From Nocardia camponoti (GTDB lineage: Bacteria; Actinomycetota; Actinomycetes; Mycobacteriales; Mycobacteriaceae), in assembly GCF_014646135.1 (NCBI RefSeq), contig NZ_BMMW01000003.1, forward strand, positions 672,105 to 736,104: a stretch of DNA of 64,000 bases, read 5' to 3'. The notes beneath the pieces were generated by a model. The model did not search any database, was not told where the DNA came from, and worked only from the letters and a program-made list of their open reading frames with translations. Below are positions 38,074-46,765 of the stretch, one piece after another (position 1 is the stretch's first letter; each line of letters opens with the position of its first letter). The position numbers and the translations under genes are program-made.

Positions 38074-38322
38074 ATGCAAGGACTCGCTGTGGTGCTCTTC
38101 CCAGTGCTGTTGATGCTGTTCGCGCTGGGGATGGAGCGGGTCGAGAACCGGCTCCGAAAGCTTCTCGAACCCGACGAAGAGGTTCAGCAGTACCTGGACA
38201 AAGCAAACGCAAGCAACGCTGAAGTTAAAGAATTGTCGAAGCTCGGCCTGCCCGCCGCTGTCGCGCGCATGCGCAAAAAGCGTGCTCGCGACCCCGAACT
38301 GGACGTAGCCCGCGCAAGTTGA
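38074..38322 (+). CDS. Small membrane protein (Rv3675 position)
   Basis: This 82-residue protein has one N-terminal membrane helix (LAVVLFPVLLMLFALGM) followed by a charged cytoplasmic part: RVENRLRKLLEPDEEVQQYL, then ANASNAEVKELSKLG and a basic stretch RMRKKRARDPEL. It lies between nth and crp, where mycobacteria carry an uncharacterised membrane protein. ATG 38074 has no ribosome binding site but follows TTTACT (38061-38066) by 7 bases. A GTG at 38035 would add 13 residues. No function is known to me. Confidence 0.7.
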   Translation: MQGLAVVLFPVLLMLFALGMERVENRLRKLLEPDEEVQQYLDKANASNAEVKELSKLGLPAAVARMRKKRARDPELDVARAS

Positions 38323-38455
38323 GAGCGCAATCTATCTTTTACGTGGTGTCTGTCACTACCGACGCATGACGCCGCGTAGACTGCGCTGTTGGTCGATTCG
38401 GTCGGCCTTCTTCACTAGCGCTTTCGCTAGCCAGGTCCAATAAAGGAGCACATTC

Positions 38456-39130
38456 GTGGACGAGGCCCTCGCCAGAGCAGGCATCTTCCAAGGCGTCGAG
38501 CCCACTGCGGTGGCCGCGCTCGCCAAGCAGCTGCAGCCGGTGGATTTTCCGCGCGGCCACGTCATCTTCAATGAGGGCGAACCCGGAGATCGGCTCTACA
38601 TCATCACCTCGGGCAAGGTGAAGATCGGTCGTCGTTCCCCCGACGGTCGCGAGAACCTGCTCACGATCATGGGCCCGTCCGACATGTTCGGCGAGCTGTC
38701 GATCTTCGACCCGGGCCCGCGTACTTCGACCGCTACCACGGTCACCGAGGTTCGCGCGGTCACGATGGATCGCGACGCGCTCAAGGCGTGGATCGACCAG
38801 CGTCCCGAGATCGCCGAACAGCTGCTGCGGGTGCTCGCGCGTCGTCTTCGCCGCACCAACAACAACCTCGCCGACCTGATCTTCACCGACGTGCCTGGTC
38901 GCGTCGCGAAGGCGCTGTTGCAGCTCGCGCAGCGGTTCGGCACCCAGGAAGCGGGCGCGCTTCGCGTGACCCACGACCTCACCCAGGAAGAGATCGCCCA
39001 GCTCGTCGGCGCTTCTCGCGAGACCGTCAACAAGGCGCTCGCCGACTTCGCGCATCGCGGTTGGCTGCGCCTTGAGGGCAAGAGCGTGTTGATTTCCGAT
39101 TCCGAGCGCTTGGCCCGTCGCGCGCGGTAA
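38456..39130 (+). CDS. crp: cAMP receptor protein family regulator (Crp/GlxR)
   Basis: This 224-residue global regulator, equivalent to Rv3676 and corynebacterial GlxR, has the cyclic-nucleotide-binding barrel PRGHVIFNEGEPGDRLYIIT with the phosphate-binding cassette MFGELSIFDPGPRTSTATT, the dimerisation helix, and a C-terminal winged helix whose recognition helix is GASRETVNKALADFAHRG after HDLTQEEIAQLV. AAGGAG at 38443-38448 lies 7 bases before GTG 38456. Sites matching its consensus are found in this window before the candidate Ms1-type RNA and before whiB. Confidence 0.95.
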   Translation: MDEALARAGIFQGVEPTAVAALAKQLQPVDFPRGHVIFNEGEPGDRLYIITSGKVKIGRRSPDGRENLLTIMGPSDMFGELSIFDPGPRTSTATTVTEVRAVTMDRDALKAWIDQRPEIAEQLLRVLARRLRRTNNNLADLIFTDVPGRVAKALLQLAQRFGTQEAGALRVTHDLTQEEIAQLVGASRETVNKALADFAHRGWLRLEGKSVLISDSERLARRAR

Positions 39131-39217
39131 TCACGTCACAAACGCATCCGATCGCTTCACTCGCGGCGGCTCTAGGAATGAGGGCCTCGTCCGCGGCGAG
39201 TGGGGCGATCGTTGTGT

Positions 39218-40009
39218 TTAGTGGCCTGCGCGCAGGTATTCCAACTGTGCCTGCACGGAACTGCGTGCGGCAGGCCAGAGTCGCTTGTCGACGTCGGCGT
39301 ATACCTTGCGGACCACCGCGAACGCGCCAGCGTCGTTGCCTAACTCGTCAAGCGCGGCCTTGACCTGGGCCAGCCGTTCGCGTCGATGGTTGAGGTAGTA
39401 CTCGAACACCGGAACGGCTTCGGGATGATCGGGCCCATGCGCGGGCAGCAGCGCTTTACCAGCGCCGACCTTAATCAGGGTTTCGAGCGAGTCGAGGAAG
39501 TTCTTCAGCGCGTTCGGCCCGTTTTCCAGCACTGTTGTGCCGCGACCGAGCACGGTGTCGCCCGACAGGATCGCGTCGTCGAGGAGGAAGCTCACCGAAT
39601 CGCCGGTGTGGCCGGGGGTGGCGAGCACGGTAATTCGCACGCCCGCTGCTTCGATCACCTCGCCGTCGACGAGCGGCGCGACGTCGCCATGCAGGTACTT
39701 GCGCTCGACCGCGCGAACCGGCGTTCCGGTCGCGCGGACGAGCGCTTTGATGCCGTCGGTGTGGTCGAAGTGGTGGTGGGTGATGAGCGTGAGCGCGACC
39801 CGACCACCGGTCGCTTCGACGATCGCCGCGGTATGGGCCTTATCTTTCGGCCCAGGATCGACGACGATGAACTCGTCGCTGTCGGGCCCACGCAGCAACC
39901 AGGTGTTGGTGCCGTCGAGGGTCATCTGTCCTGGGTTGTCGGCCAGCAACACCGATGCGGTCGGAGTTACTGGCCGAACCCGGCCATACGCGGGATGTGC
40001 GAGCGTCAT
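39218..40009 (-). CDS. Metallo-beta-lactamase fold hydrolase (Rv3677c-type)
   Basis: This 263-residue MBL-fold enzyme has the metal motif LITHHHFDHTDG (HxHxDH), the third histidine in LATPGHTGDS and the bridging aspartate in DDAILSGDTVLGRG, with the final histidine in LLPAHGPDH. The order resembles the glyoxalase II / LACTB2-like branch rather than beta-lactamases, so a thioester or nucleic-acid substrate is more likely than an antibiotic. It follows the RidA gene after 8 bases and is probably in the same operon (DUF4177, RidA, MBL). Confidence 0.87.
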   Translation of the reverse strand: MTLAHPAYGRVRPVTPTASVLLADNPGQMTLDGTNTWLLRGPDSDEFIVVDPGPKDKAHTAAIVEATGGRVALTLITHHHFDHTDGIKALVRATGTPVRAVERKYLHGDVAPLVDGEVIEAAGVRITVLATPGHTGDSVSFLLDDAILSGDTVLGRGTTVLENGPNALKNFLDSLETLIKVGAGKALLPAHGPDHPEAVPVFEYYLNHRRERLAQVKAALDELGNDAGAFAVVRKVYADVDKRLWPAARSSVQAQLEYLRAGH

Positions 40010-40017
40010 GACAGGTA

Positions 40018-40485
40018 TTAGCCGTCAACCTCGACGATCAATTCCACCTCAACCGGCGTGTTCTTCGGCAATTCGGAAACGCCGACTGCCGAACGCGCGT
40101 GCACGCCAGCTTCGCCGAACACCTCGCCGAGGAATTCCGACGCACCGTTGATCACGATCGGCTGGTCGGTGAAGCCGGGAGCGGAGTTCACGAACCCAAC
40201 TACCTTGACAATCCGCACAACTCGATCGAGGCCGACCAAATCATGAACGGCGGCAAGGGCATTCAGTGCGCAGAGACGGGCGGCTTCGACCGCGGTCGGC
40301 ACGTCGACATCGGCGCCGACCTTGCCTTCCGCCGACAGTTCGCCGTCAACGAAGGGCAGCTGACCGGAGGTGTAAACGAGCGAACCCGTTTGCACCGCGG
40401 GTACATACGCTGCGACCGGCGGTGCGACGGGTGGCAAAACGACGCCCAGTCGATCGAGCGCGTCCTTCCATTCGGTCTTGCTCAC
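40018..40485 (-). CDS. RidA family protein (Rv3678c-type)
   Basis: This 155-residue YjgF/YER057c/UK114 family member deaminates reactive enamine/imine intermediates in its better-known relatives. Family landmarks are GSLVYTSGQLPFVDGEL near the middle and, at the C-terminus, RSAVGVSELPKNTPVEVEL, where the arginine binds the substrate carboxylate and the following glutamate is usually catalytic; here the end is VEVELIVEVDG. GTG 40485 overlaps the stop of the DUF4177 gene (GTGA). An open extension upstream of this GTG is the other gene read in the wrong frame. Confidence 0.9.
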   Translation of the reverse strand: MSKTEWKDALDRLGVVLPPVAPPVAAYVPAVQTGSLVYTSGQLPFVDGELSAEGKVGADVDVPTAVEAARLCALNALAAVHDLVGLDRVVRIVKVVGFVNSAPGFTDQPIVINGASEFLGEVFGEAGVHARSAVGVSELPKNTPVEVELIVEVDG

Positions 40486-40643
40486 TTTTGCCGCTTCAGG
40501 TAGGCGACATGCTGCTCGCCGGTCGGGCCAGCAAGCACCGAGACCAGTTCCCAGCCATCGGCGCCCCACTGGTCGAGGATCTGCTTGGTCGCGTGCGTCA
40601 ACAGCGGCACGGTCGCGTACTCCCACACGGTGGTTTCACTCAT
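40482..40643 (-). CDS. DUF4177 small protein
   Basis: This 53-residue protein, too short for routine calling, reads MSETTVWEYATVPLLTHATK, then ILDQWGADGWELVSVLAG and ends AYLKRQK. WEY...LDQWGADGWELV is the DUF4177 signature. The family function is unknown. TAAACT (40650-40655, minus strand) ends 6 bases before ATG 40643, indicating a leaderless mRNA and so the operon promoter for DUF4177-RidA-MBL. The stop overlaps the RidA start by four bases. A DUF4177 gene is found at the same place in mycobacteria. Confidence 0.9.
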   Translation of the reverse strand: MSETTVWEYATVPLLTHATKQILDQWGADGWELVSVLAGPTGEQHVAYLKRQK

Positions 40644-40702
40644 GCCGAGAGTTTAGGACCTGTGCACCGAAGGACGCCTTAACGGGCTATAGGCTCAGCG
40701 AC

Positions 40703-41704
40703 GTGGGAGCACCAACAGATCCATGGCCACCGCGCGCGGCAGCTGCCCGCTTGCATTACGTAACTGGCAAGGGGGGCACGGGTAAGTCGACCGTCTCGGC
40801 GGCATTGGCGTTGGCACTTGCCTCCGGGGGGCGTCGAGTGCTTCTTGTTGAAGTCGAAAGTCGACAGTCCATCGCGCAACTGTTCGACCGGCCGCCGTTG
40901 CCACCCACCGAGACTCGCATCGCGACCGCTGACGGTGGCGGCGAGGTGGTCGCGCTCGCGCTCGACACCGAATACGCGTTCCTCGAATACCTCGACATGT
41001 TCTACAACCTTGGCTTCGCCGGTCGCGCGATGCGGCGGATGGGCGCGATCGAGTTCGTGACGACCATCGCGCCCGGCCTGCGTGACGTGATCCTCACCGG
41101 CAAGATCAAAGAATGCGCGGTCCGCACTGAGGACGGCAAGTTCGCCTACGACGACATCGTCGTTGACGCGCCACCGACCGGCCGCATCGGCACGTTCCTT
41201 GACGTGACGAAGGCGATGGCCGAAATCGCCAAGGGCGGCCCGATCGCGAGTCAGGCTGAAAGCGTGTCGAAGCTGCTGCATTCGGATCAGACGATGATCC
41301 ATCTGGTGACGCTGCTCGAAGCGCTGCCGGTGCAGGAGACCGCCGACGCCGTCGCCGAACTCACCGACGCTGGCCTGCACGTTGGGACGGTGATCGTGAA
41401 TCGCGCGGCGACCGGCGAACTGTCGCCGACCGACCGCGCCGCCGCCGTCGCTGGCGAGCTCGATCCGGCAGCGATCGCGACGAGCCTTGCCGAAGCCGGG
41501 ATCAAACTGCCCGACGCTGAGTTGGCCGGTTTGCTGACCGAGACCGTCGACCACGCCGTCATGCTCACCGCCCAGGACGAAAGCGCGGCTGAGCTGAGCA
41601 AAGTCGACGTTCCGCAACTGCGGCTACCCGCCCTGACCGATGGCATGGACCTCGGCGGGCTTTATGACCTAGCCGAACAGCTAACCGCGCAGGGAGTGCG
41701 ATGA
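40703..41704 (+). CDS. ArsA/Get3-like anion-transporting ATPase, first subunit (Rv3679-type)
   Basis: This 333-residue P-loop ATPase of the ArsA/Get3 class has the deviant Walker A YVTGKGGTGKSTVSAAL near the N-terminus and VEVESRQSIAQLF (A' / switch region), then DIVVDAPPTGRIGTFLD. There is no arsenic operon around it; the mycobacterial pair Rv3679-Rv3680 forms a heteromeric ATPase of still limited functional definition. GTG 40703 follows TAGGCT (40690-40695) by 7 bases, so the pair is probably expressed from a leaderless mRNA. Its stop overlaps the second subunit (ATGA). Confidence 0.9.
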   Translation: MGAPTDPWPPRAAAARLHYVTGKGGTGKSTVSAALALALASGGRRVLLVEVESRQSIAQLFDRPPLPPTETRIATADGGGEVVALALDTEYAFLEYLDMFYNLGFAGRAMRRMGAIEFVTTIAPGLRDVILTGKIKECAVRTEDGKFAYDDIVVDAPPTGRIGTFLDVTKAMAEIAKGGPIASQAESVSKLLHSDQTMIHLVTLLEALPVQETADAVAELTDAGLHVGTVIVNRAATGELSPTDRAAAVAGELDPAAIATSLAEAGIKLPDAELAGLLTETVDHAVMLTAQDESAAELSKVDVPQLRLPALTDGMDLGGLYDLAEQLTAQGVR

Positions 41705-42819
41705 GCGAGCATGTGACCACCCCTCCGCCGCTAGAGATCTCGCGCATCATCGACGACCCGAGTTCGCGTGTGATCGTGTGCTGCGGTTCCGGTGGTGTCG
41801 GCAAAACGACGACGGCCGCCGCTATCGCATTGAAGGCCGCAGAGGCCGGGCGCAAGGTTGTCGTTTTGACGATCGACCCGGCCCGACGGCTCGCACAGTC
41901 GCTTGGCGTCGCCGATCTCGACAACAGCCCGCAGCGCGTTGAGCTTGGTCCGGAAGTGCCCGGCGAGCTATTCGCGATGATGCTCAACATGCGCCGCACG
42001 TTCGACGACATGGTTTTAGAGCACACCACCGCCGACAAAGCCGAGCAGATTTTCGCGAATCCGATCTATCAAACGGTCGCGTCGTCGTTTGGTGGCACGC
42101 AGGAATACATGGCGATGGAGAAGCTCGGCCAACTCGCCGCGCGCAAAGAGTGGGACCTGATCGTGGTCGACACTCCCCCGTCACGCAACGCGCTCGACTT
42201 CCTTGACGCGCCGAAGCGGCTGGGCACGTTCCTCAACGGGAAGATGATTCGCCTGATCATGGCACCGGGTCGCGGTGTCGGCCGACTCGTGACCGGCGCG
42301 ATGAGCCTGGCGATGCGTGGCGTTTCGACGGTTGTCGGCGGCCAGATGCTCAAGGACGCTTCGGTGTTCTTGCAGTCGCTTGAGTCGCTGTTCGGCGGGT
42401 TCCAGGATCGCGCGGAGAAGACGTTCGCGATGCTGGCTAAGCCGGGCACGCACTTCGTCGTTGTCGCTGCCGCCGAACCCGATGCCCTGCGTGAGGCTTC
42501 GTTTTTCGTCGACCGACTGTCGACCGAGCAGATGCCGCTTGCCGGGCTGGTGCTCAACCGCACGCATCCGGCGTTGGCGCCCGCGTTGTCGGCCGACCAC
42601 GCACTGACCGCTGCCGACCAACTCGCCGACACCGACGCGCTGACCGCTGGCATCTTGCGTATTCACGCCCAGCGGGAACAGACCGCTAAGCGCGAGCAAC
42701 GCCTGCTGCACCGGTTCACCGGCGCGCACCCGCATGTACCGGTTGGCGCGGTGACCGCGCTGCCCTTCGACGTGTCTGATGTCGAAGCATTGCGCGCTGT
42801 TGGTAGTCAGTTGCTATAA
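41701..42819 (+). CDS. ArsA/Get3-like anion-transporting ATPase, second subunit (Rv3680-type)
   Basis: This 372-residue partner has Walker A VCCGSGGVGKTTTAAAIALK, switch residues LTIDPARRLAQSLG and the aspartate motif LIVVDTPPSRNALDFLDAP. The central part (ETFAMLAKPGTHFVVVAAAE) is typical of the family. Translational coupling with the first subunit and one glycine-rich loop in each suggest an obligate heterodimer like the two halves of ArsA. No membrane segments are present. A strong hairpin follows 20 bases after the stop, shared with convergent whiB. Confidence 0.9.
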   Translation: MSEHVTTPPPLEISRIIDDPSSRVIVCCGSGGVGKTTTAAAIALKAAEAGRKVVVLTIDPARRLAQSLGVADLDNSPQRVELGPEVPGELFAMMLNMRRTFDDMVLEHTTADKAEQIFANPIYQTVASSFGGTQEYMAMEKLGQLAARKEWDLIVVDTPPSRNALDFLDAPKRLGTFLNGKMIRLIMAPGRGVGRLVTGAMSLAMRGVSTVVGGQMLKDASVFLQSLESLFGGFQDRAEKTFAMLAKPGTHFVVVAAAEPDALREASFFVDRLSTEQMPLAGLVLNRTHPALAPALSADHALTAADQLADTDALTAGILRIHAQREQTAKREQRLLHRFTGAHPHVPVGAVTALPFDVSDVEALRAVGSQLL

Positions 42820-42839
42820 CTACCGCGTCCGCTATGTCC

Positions 42840-42887
42840 CACAACGGCGCCGATGTCCGCTTTCTCCGCGGACTCGGCGCCGTTGTG
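42840..42887. terminator. Long bidirectional hairpin between ATPase and whiB genes
   Basis: A perfect 14-bp outer stem (42840-42853 with 42874-42887) encloses an inner 6-bp stem GTCCGC/GCGGAC with a 7-base loop. It lies between two convergent genes and has no T tract on either side, as in many actinobacterial terminators. Confidence 0.8.
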
Positions 42888-42908
42888 ATAACGGTCCGGT
42901 ATCGCCTG

Positions 42909-43232
42909 CTAGATCGCGACCTTCTGATTGCGTTGGGCCTGGAAGAATTCGCCCCACGACGTCACATCGGGATGCTGCTTGAGCAGTGCTCGCCGCTGCC
43001 GCTCGGTCATCCCGCCCCACACGCCGAACTCAACTCGGTTGTCCAGGGCGTCGGCGCCACACTGCATCAGCACTGGGCAGTGTCGGCAAATCGTCGCCGC
43101 TTTGCGCTGTGCCGCTCCACGAACGAACAGCTGGTCAGGATCAACTTCCTTGCATCGCGCCTGGGCAACCCAAGCGATCCTTGCCTCGGCCTGCTCTACA
43201 TCCAGTCGAGCGATGGGGGTTGTGATGTTCAT
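42909..43232 (-). CDS. whiB4: WhiB family iron-sulfur transcription factor (WhiB4-type)
   Basis: This 107-residue redox-sensing regulator has the four cluster cysteines in ARCKEVDPD, CRHCPVLMQC (C...C-x2-C-x5-C) and the FGVWGGMTERQRRALL turn and basic helix that contact sigma factor and DNA. Position between the ArsA-type pair and ponA2 matches Rv3681c (whiB4). AAAGGGG lies 8 bases before ATG 43232; the frame is open upstream but looks non-coding. A CRP-type palindrome lies 113 bases upstream. Confidence 0.92.
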   Translation of the reverse strand: MNITTPIARLDVEQAEARIAWVAQARCKEVDPDQLFVRGAAQRKAATICRHCPVLMQCGADALDNRVEFGVWGGMTERQRRALLKQHPDVTSWGEFFQAQRNQKVAI

Positions 43233-43629
43233 TTGATGTGCCCCTTTGCAGTCCCAACACCGCACTACACGGCGCTCGAAGAATCGCGAGTACAAACCGC
43301 GGCAACCTACTACCGCTGCGGTCTGCACCACATTCCACTTTGAGTGTTAGCTCTATCACACTGGGTTCTCAATCTAGGTAAAGGTATGGGGTCAGCGCAA
43401 GACCGGCCCCGATTTTTTGGTACGTCCGTCCCTCCAAAATCAGGACAGAACCGGGCAGTCGTGCTGTTCACCGGCGTGTAGAGCCGCGACACGCCGAAGT
43501 GATCATTTTGTTGACACGCCCGGGCAACCCCCCTGGCATCCGCTGGACATTCGAACGGCAACCAACCCGAAGCCAACCGTCAATGAGCACAGCCGCGAAG
43601 ACCGCCGCACCACCCTTTAGGCTGGGGCC
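43233..43629. promoter_or_regulatory. Divergent regulatory region, whiB4 / ponA2
   Basis: This 397-base gap holds the whiB leader and CRP box (43345-43360) on one side and the ponA2 promoter on the other. TAGGCT (43618-43623) ends 6 bases before the ponA2 GTG. TTGACA at 43510-43515 is an isolated -35 match without a good -10. Short frames here lack coding character. Confidence 0.5.
43345..43360. promoter_or_regulatory. CRP-type binding site upstream of whiB4
   Basis: TGTTA-GCTCTA-TCACA matches nine of ten CRP/GlxR consensus positions and is flanked by the symmetric AG...CT. It is centred about 120 bases upstream of the whiB start codon, suiting activation or repression depending on the unseen transcription start. 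Confidence 0.65.
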
Positions 43630-45999
43630 GTGCCGATCACTCAAACGCTCGCGAGGCTGGCCGGCAGCTGCGCGCTGGCCGCCGTGCTAGTCGCCGGGCT
43701 GTTGTTCCCCCTGGCCGGTGGATTCGGGTTTATTTCCAACCGAGCCGCCGACGCCGTCGACAATGTGTCCGCCGAACTGGTCGAGGGCACCGTCCCCGCC
43801 GTTTCGACGATGGTCGACGTCAACGGGGCGCCCATCGCGTGGCTGTACGAGCAACGGCGATTCGAGGTGCCGAGCGATCGCATCTCCAACAACATGAAGC
43901 TCGCGATCGTGTCGATCGAAGACAAGCGCTTCGCCGACCACGAGGGCGTCGACTGGCAGGGCACGCTGCGCGCGTTCATGACCAACACGTCGTCGGGCAA
44001 CGTCCAGCAGGGCGCGTCCACGCTCGACCAGCAGTACGTGAAGAACTTCAACCTGCTTGTCGTCGCCAAGACCGACGCCGAACGTCGCGCCGCGATCGAG
44101 ACCACGCCCGCGCGCAAGTTGCGTGAGATTCGCATGGCGCTGACGCTCGACCGTGAGCTGAGCAAGGACGAGATCCTCACTCGCTACCTGAACCTCGTCC
44201 CGTTCGGCAACGGCTCCTACGGCATCCAGGACGCCGCGCAGACCTACTTCGGTGTCGACGCCGCCGACCTCAACGTCACGCAGTCGGCGATGCTCGCCGG
44301 CATGGTGCAGTCGAGCTCCAAGCTCAACCCGTACAACAACGTCGCCGGCGTCACCGATCGACGCAACACCGTGCTCGACACGCTGATGCAGAACATCCCC
44401 AACCGCGCCGAGGAATTCCGCAAGGCGAAGGCCGAGCCGCTTGGCGTGCTGCCCCAGCCGAAGAGCCTGCCGCGCGGCTGCATCTCGGCCAACGACAAGG
44501 GCTTCTTCTGCGACTACGCGTTGCAGTACCTCGCCGAGGCTGGCATCAGCCGCGAGCAGGTCGAAAAGGGCGGCTACACGATCAAGACCACGCTCGACCC
44601 CGCGTTGCAGGAGTCGGTGAAGCGCTCGGTGACCGAGGCGGCCAACCCGAACCTCGACAACATCGCCGAGGTGATGTCGGTTGTCGCGCCCGGTCAAGAC
44701 GCGCATCCGGTGCTTGCGATGGCCTCATCGCGCACGTACGGCCTCAACCGCGACGCCAACGAGACTTTGCTCGGCCAGCCCTACACGATGGCTGGCGACG
44801 GCGCTGGCTCGATTTTCAAGGTCTTCACCACCGCCGCCGCGATGGAAAAGGGACTTGGCACAAGCGCCCAACTCGAAGTGCCCGGCGTCTACGCCGCGCG
44901 CGGCATGGGTTACTCGAACGCGCCCGGCTGCCCCGCCGACGCCTGGTGTGTGAAGAACGCGGGCGCGTACCCGGGATCGATGTCGGTCACCGACGCGCTC
45001 GCAACGTCGCCTAACACCACCTTCGTCAAGATGATTCAAGACGTTGGCGTCCCTGCTGCCGTCGATATGGCCGTTCGCCTCGGCATGCGGTCCTACACGC
45101 AGCCCGGCACCTCCGGCCACGGCAACTCAAGCCTCGCCGACCACATCAAAGACAACAACATGGGTTCGTTCACCCTCGGCCCGTTCGCGATCAACCCGCT
45201 CGAACTGTCGAACGTGGCGGCGACGCTCGCGTCGAGTGGAAAGTGGTGCCCGCCAACGCCGATTCGTGAGGTCATCGACCGGCACGGCAAGGTTGTTCCG
45301 CTCACGCAACAGGCGTGCGAACAGGTTGTCGACCCCGGTCTGGCCAACACCCTCGCCAACGCGATGAGCAAGGACGACATCTCCGGCACGGCAGCGGGTG
45401 CCGCCCGCGCCGCAGGGTGGGCCGCGCCGATGTCGGGCAAGACGGGTACCACCGAAACGCACCGGTCGTCGGCGTTCCTCGGCTTCACCAACAGCCTCGC
45501 CGCCGCCTCCTACGTCTACGGCGACAGCCCGACGCCCGGCGAGATCTGCTCGTCCCCGCTGCGCAACTGCGGTGGCGGCGATCTCTACGGTGGCAACGAG
45601 CCAGCGCGCACCTGGTTCAACGCGATTAAGCCACAGCTCGACCGCTACAGCCCGCCCGCGCTACCCCCGCTCGACGACCGGTACGTGCGTGGCGCTGGCA
45701 ATTCGCAGGTGCCCGATGTCGCTGGTAAGTCCCAGGGTGAGGCGACCTCGATGCTGAGCGGTGCCGGATTCCAGGTTTCGGCGACGACGAGCGCGGGCTC
45801 GCAACCGAAGGGGACCGTGATGGGGTCATCACCGAATGGGTCGGCGGTGCCGGGATCGGTGATCACGATTTACGTGAGCGACGGGTCGGTGCGCGTGCCG
45901 ACGCCGACACAGGCGCCGCCTGCGCCGTCCGCACCGACGGTGCCGGGTTTGCCGCAGATCCCGCGTCTGCCACCCATCCCCATCCCCGTGCCCAGATAA
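43630..45999 (+). CDS. ponA2: Bifunctional penicillin-binding protein (class A) with PASTA domain
   Basis: This 789-residue peptidoglycan glycosyltransferase/transpeptidase has an N-terminal membrane segment (CALAAVLVAGLLFPLAGGFG), a GT51 domain with VSIEDKRFADHEGVDW and QQGASTLDQQYVKN, a transpeptidase domain with the catalytic serine in AGSIFKVFTTA (SxxK), SPNTTF (SxN) and SGKTGTTE (KTG), then one PASTA repeat (VPDVAGKSQGEATSML) and a proline-rich tail PPAPSAPTVPGLPQIPRL. This matches Rv3682. GTG 43630 follows TAGGCT by 6 bases without a ribosome binding site, so a leaderless mRNA is likely. Confidence 0.95.
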   Translation: MPITQTLARLAGSCALAAVLVAGLLFPLAGGFGFISNRAADAVDNVSAELVEGTVPAVSTMVDVNGAPIAWLYEQRRFEVPSDRISNNMKLAIVSIEDKRFADHEGVDWQGTLRAFMTNTSSGNVQQGASTLDQQYVKNFNLLVVAKTDAERRAAIETTPARKLREIRMALTLDRELSKDEILTRYLNLVPFGNGSYGIQDAAQTYFGVDAADLNVTQSAMLAGMVQSSSKLNPYNNVAGVTDRRNTVLDTLMQNIPNRAEEFRKAKAEPLGVLPQPKSLPRGCISANDKGFFCDYALQYLAEAGISREQVEKGGYTIKTTLDPALQESVKRSVTEAANPNLDNIAEVMSVVAPGQDAHPVLAMASSRTYGLNRDANETLLGQPYTMAGDGAGSIFKVFTTAAAMEKGLGTSAQLEVPGVYAARGMGYSNAPGCPADAWCVKNAGAYPGSMSVTDALATSPNTTFVKMIQDVGVPAAVDMAVRLGMRSYTQPGTSGHGNSSLADHIKDNNMGSFTLGPFAINPLELSNVAATLASSGKWCPPTPIREVIDRHGKVVPLTQQACEQVVDPGLANTLANAMSKDDISGTAAGAARAAGWAAPMSGKTGTTETHRSSAFLGFTNSLAAASYVYGDSPTPGEICSSPLRNCGGGDLYGGNEPARTWFNAIKPQLDRYSPPALPPLDDRYVRGAGNSQVPDVAGKSQGEATSMLSGAGFQVSATTSAGSQPKGTVMGSSPNGSAVPGSVITIYVSDGSVRVPTPTQAPPAPSAPTVPGLPQIPRLPPIPIPVPR

Positions 46000-46130
46000 G
46001 GGTCGCGCTCCGCGCTCCGAGTCGGGACCCCTGGGAGTCCCGCTCTTCCCTCCCGCCGGGCACTCCTTCGTCGCACCCTCTGGTCAGTCCATCGCGGGAC
46101 GGGGTCCCTCCGGTCGCGTGGTAAACGCGA

Positions 46131-46170
46131 AAGGCGCTCAATCCGAATTGGATTGAGCGCCTTCGTTTTT
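46131..46170. terminator. Bidirectional terminator between ponA2 and yqeY
   Basis: A perfect 14-bp stem (46131-46144 with 46150-46163) with loop GAATT is followed by CGTTTTT on the plus strand; the minus strand side has TTTCGCGTTT. It ends both convergent genes. The preceding 130 bases contain only small GGGAC/GTCCC hairpins. Confidence 0.9.
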
Positions 46171-46176
46171 CGCTAC

Positions 46177-46641
46177 TCAGAGCCGCGCGCGTACCGCAGC
46201 CGACAAGCGCGATCCATCGGCCTTGCCGTTCGCCAACGCGGTCGCGATCTTCATGACCTGACCCATCTGCTTCATCCCAGGCCGCTCGCCGTTTTCCTGC
46301 GCGACCTGGGCGATCGCGGTGTCGGCTACTTCGGCGACCTCAGCGTCGTCGAGTGGGGTCGGCAAGTAGCTTTCGATCACCGCTTCCTCGGCGTGCTCGT
46401 TGGCGGCGAGTTCGCCACGTCCGGCCTGCTCGTAATACACGGCGGCCTCATTGCGTTTTTTCGCTTCCTTTTGCAGCAGCGAGATCACTTGGGCATCGGT
46501 GAGATCGTGCGCCTCCGTGCCCGAGGTTTCCGCGGTTTGGATCGCGGCGAGCACCATTCGCAGCGTCGCCAACACCAGCGTGTCCTTGGATTTCATCGCG
46601 GCGGTCATATCCGCGCGCAGGCGTGCTTTCAGTTCCGACAT
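46177..46641 (-). CDS. yqeY: GatB/YqeY domain protein
   Basis: This 154-residue helical protein of the YqeY family, related to the tail domain of the GatB amidotransferase subunit, contains LRMVLAAIQTAE, SLLQKEAKKRNEAAVYYEQA and ESYLPTPLDDAEV. It is thought to bind tRNA-like partners, but its role as a free-standing protein is not established. ATG 46641 is chosen because TAGCGT (46649-46654, minus strand) ends 7 bases before it. Divergent from the phosphoesterase gene with 124 bases between. Confidence 0.92.
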   Translation of the reverse strand: MSELKARLRADMTAAMKSKDTLVLATLRMVLAAIQTAETSGTEAHDLTDAQVISLLQKEAKKRNEAAVYYEQAGRGELAANEHAEEAVIESYLPTPLDDAEVAEVADTAIAQVAQENGERPGMKQMGQVMKIATALANGKADGSRLSAAVRARL

Positions 46642-46765
46642 GCCCGTCACGCTAGCCGCTTGATGCGAATGCGCCCACCACATTTAGTGGCAGGTACCGA
46701 GATTTCTCACCACTTGTGCCCAAACACATACGCCCTTCCGACGGGTGGTCGCCTATGCTGGGCAA

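Noticed and set aside
38345..38375. GTG...CAC dyad (TGGTGTCTGTCACTA) upstream of crp as a CRP autoregulatory site
   Set aside because: The half-sites are five bases apart, not the eight between GTG and CAC in the CRP consensus.
43386..43481. 31-codon frame with AAAGGT before its ATG, between whiB4 and ponA2
   Set aside because: No hydrophobic or domain character, Pro/Arg-rich product, no downstream link; likely chance.
46000..46130. GGGAC/GTCCC small hairpins after ponA2 as a regulatory RNA
   Set aside because: Short, poorly supported stems in a GC-rich convergent gap next to a clear terminator; nothing else suggests a transcript.
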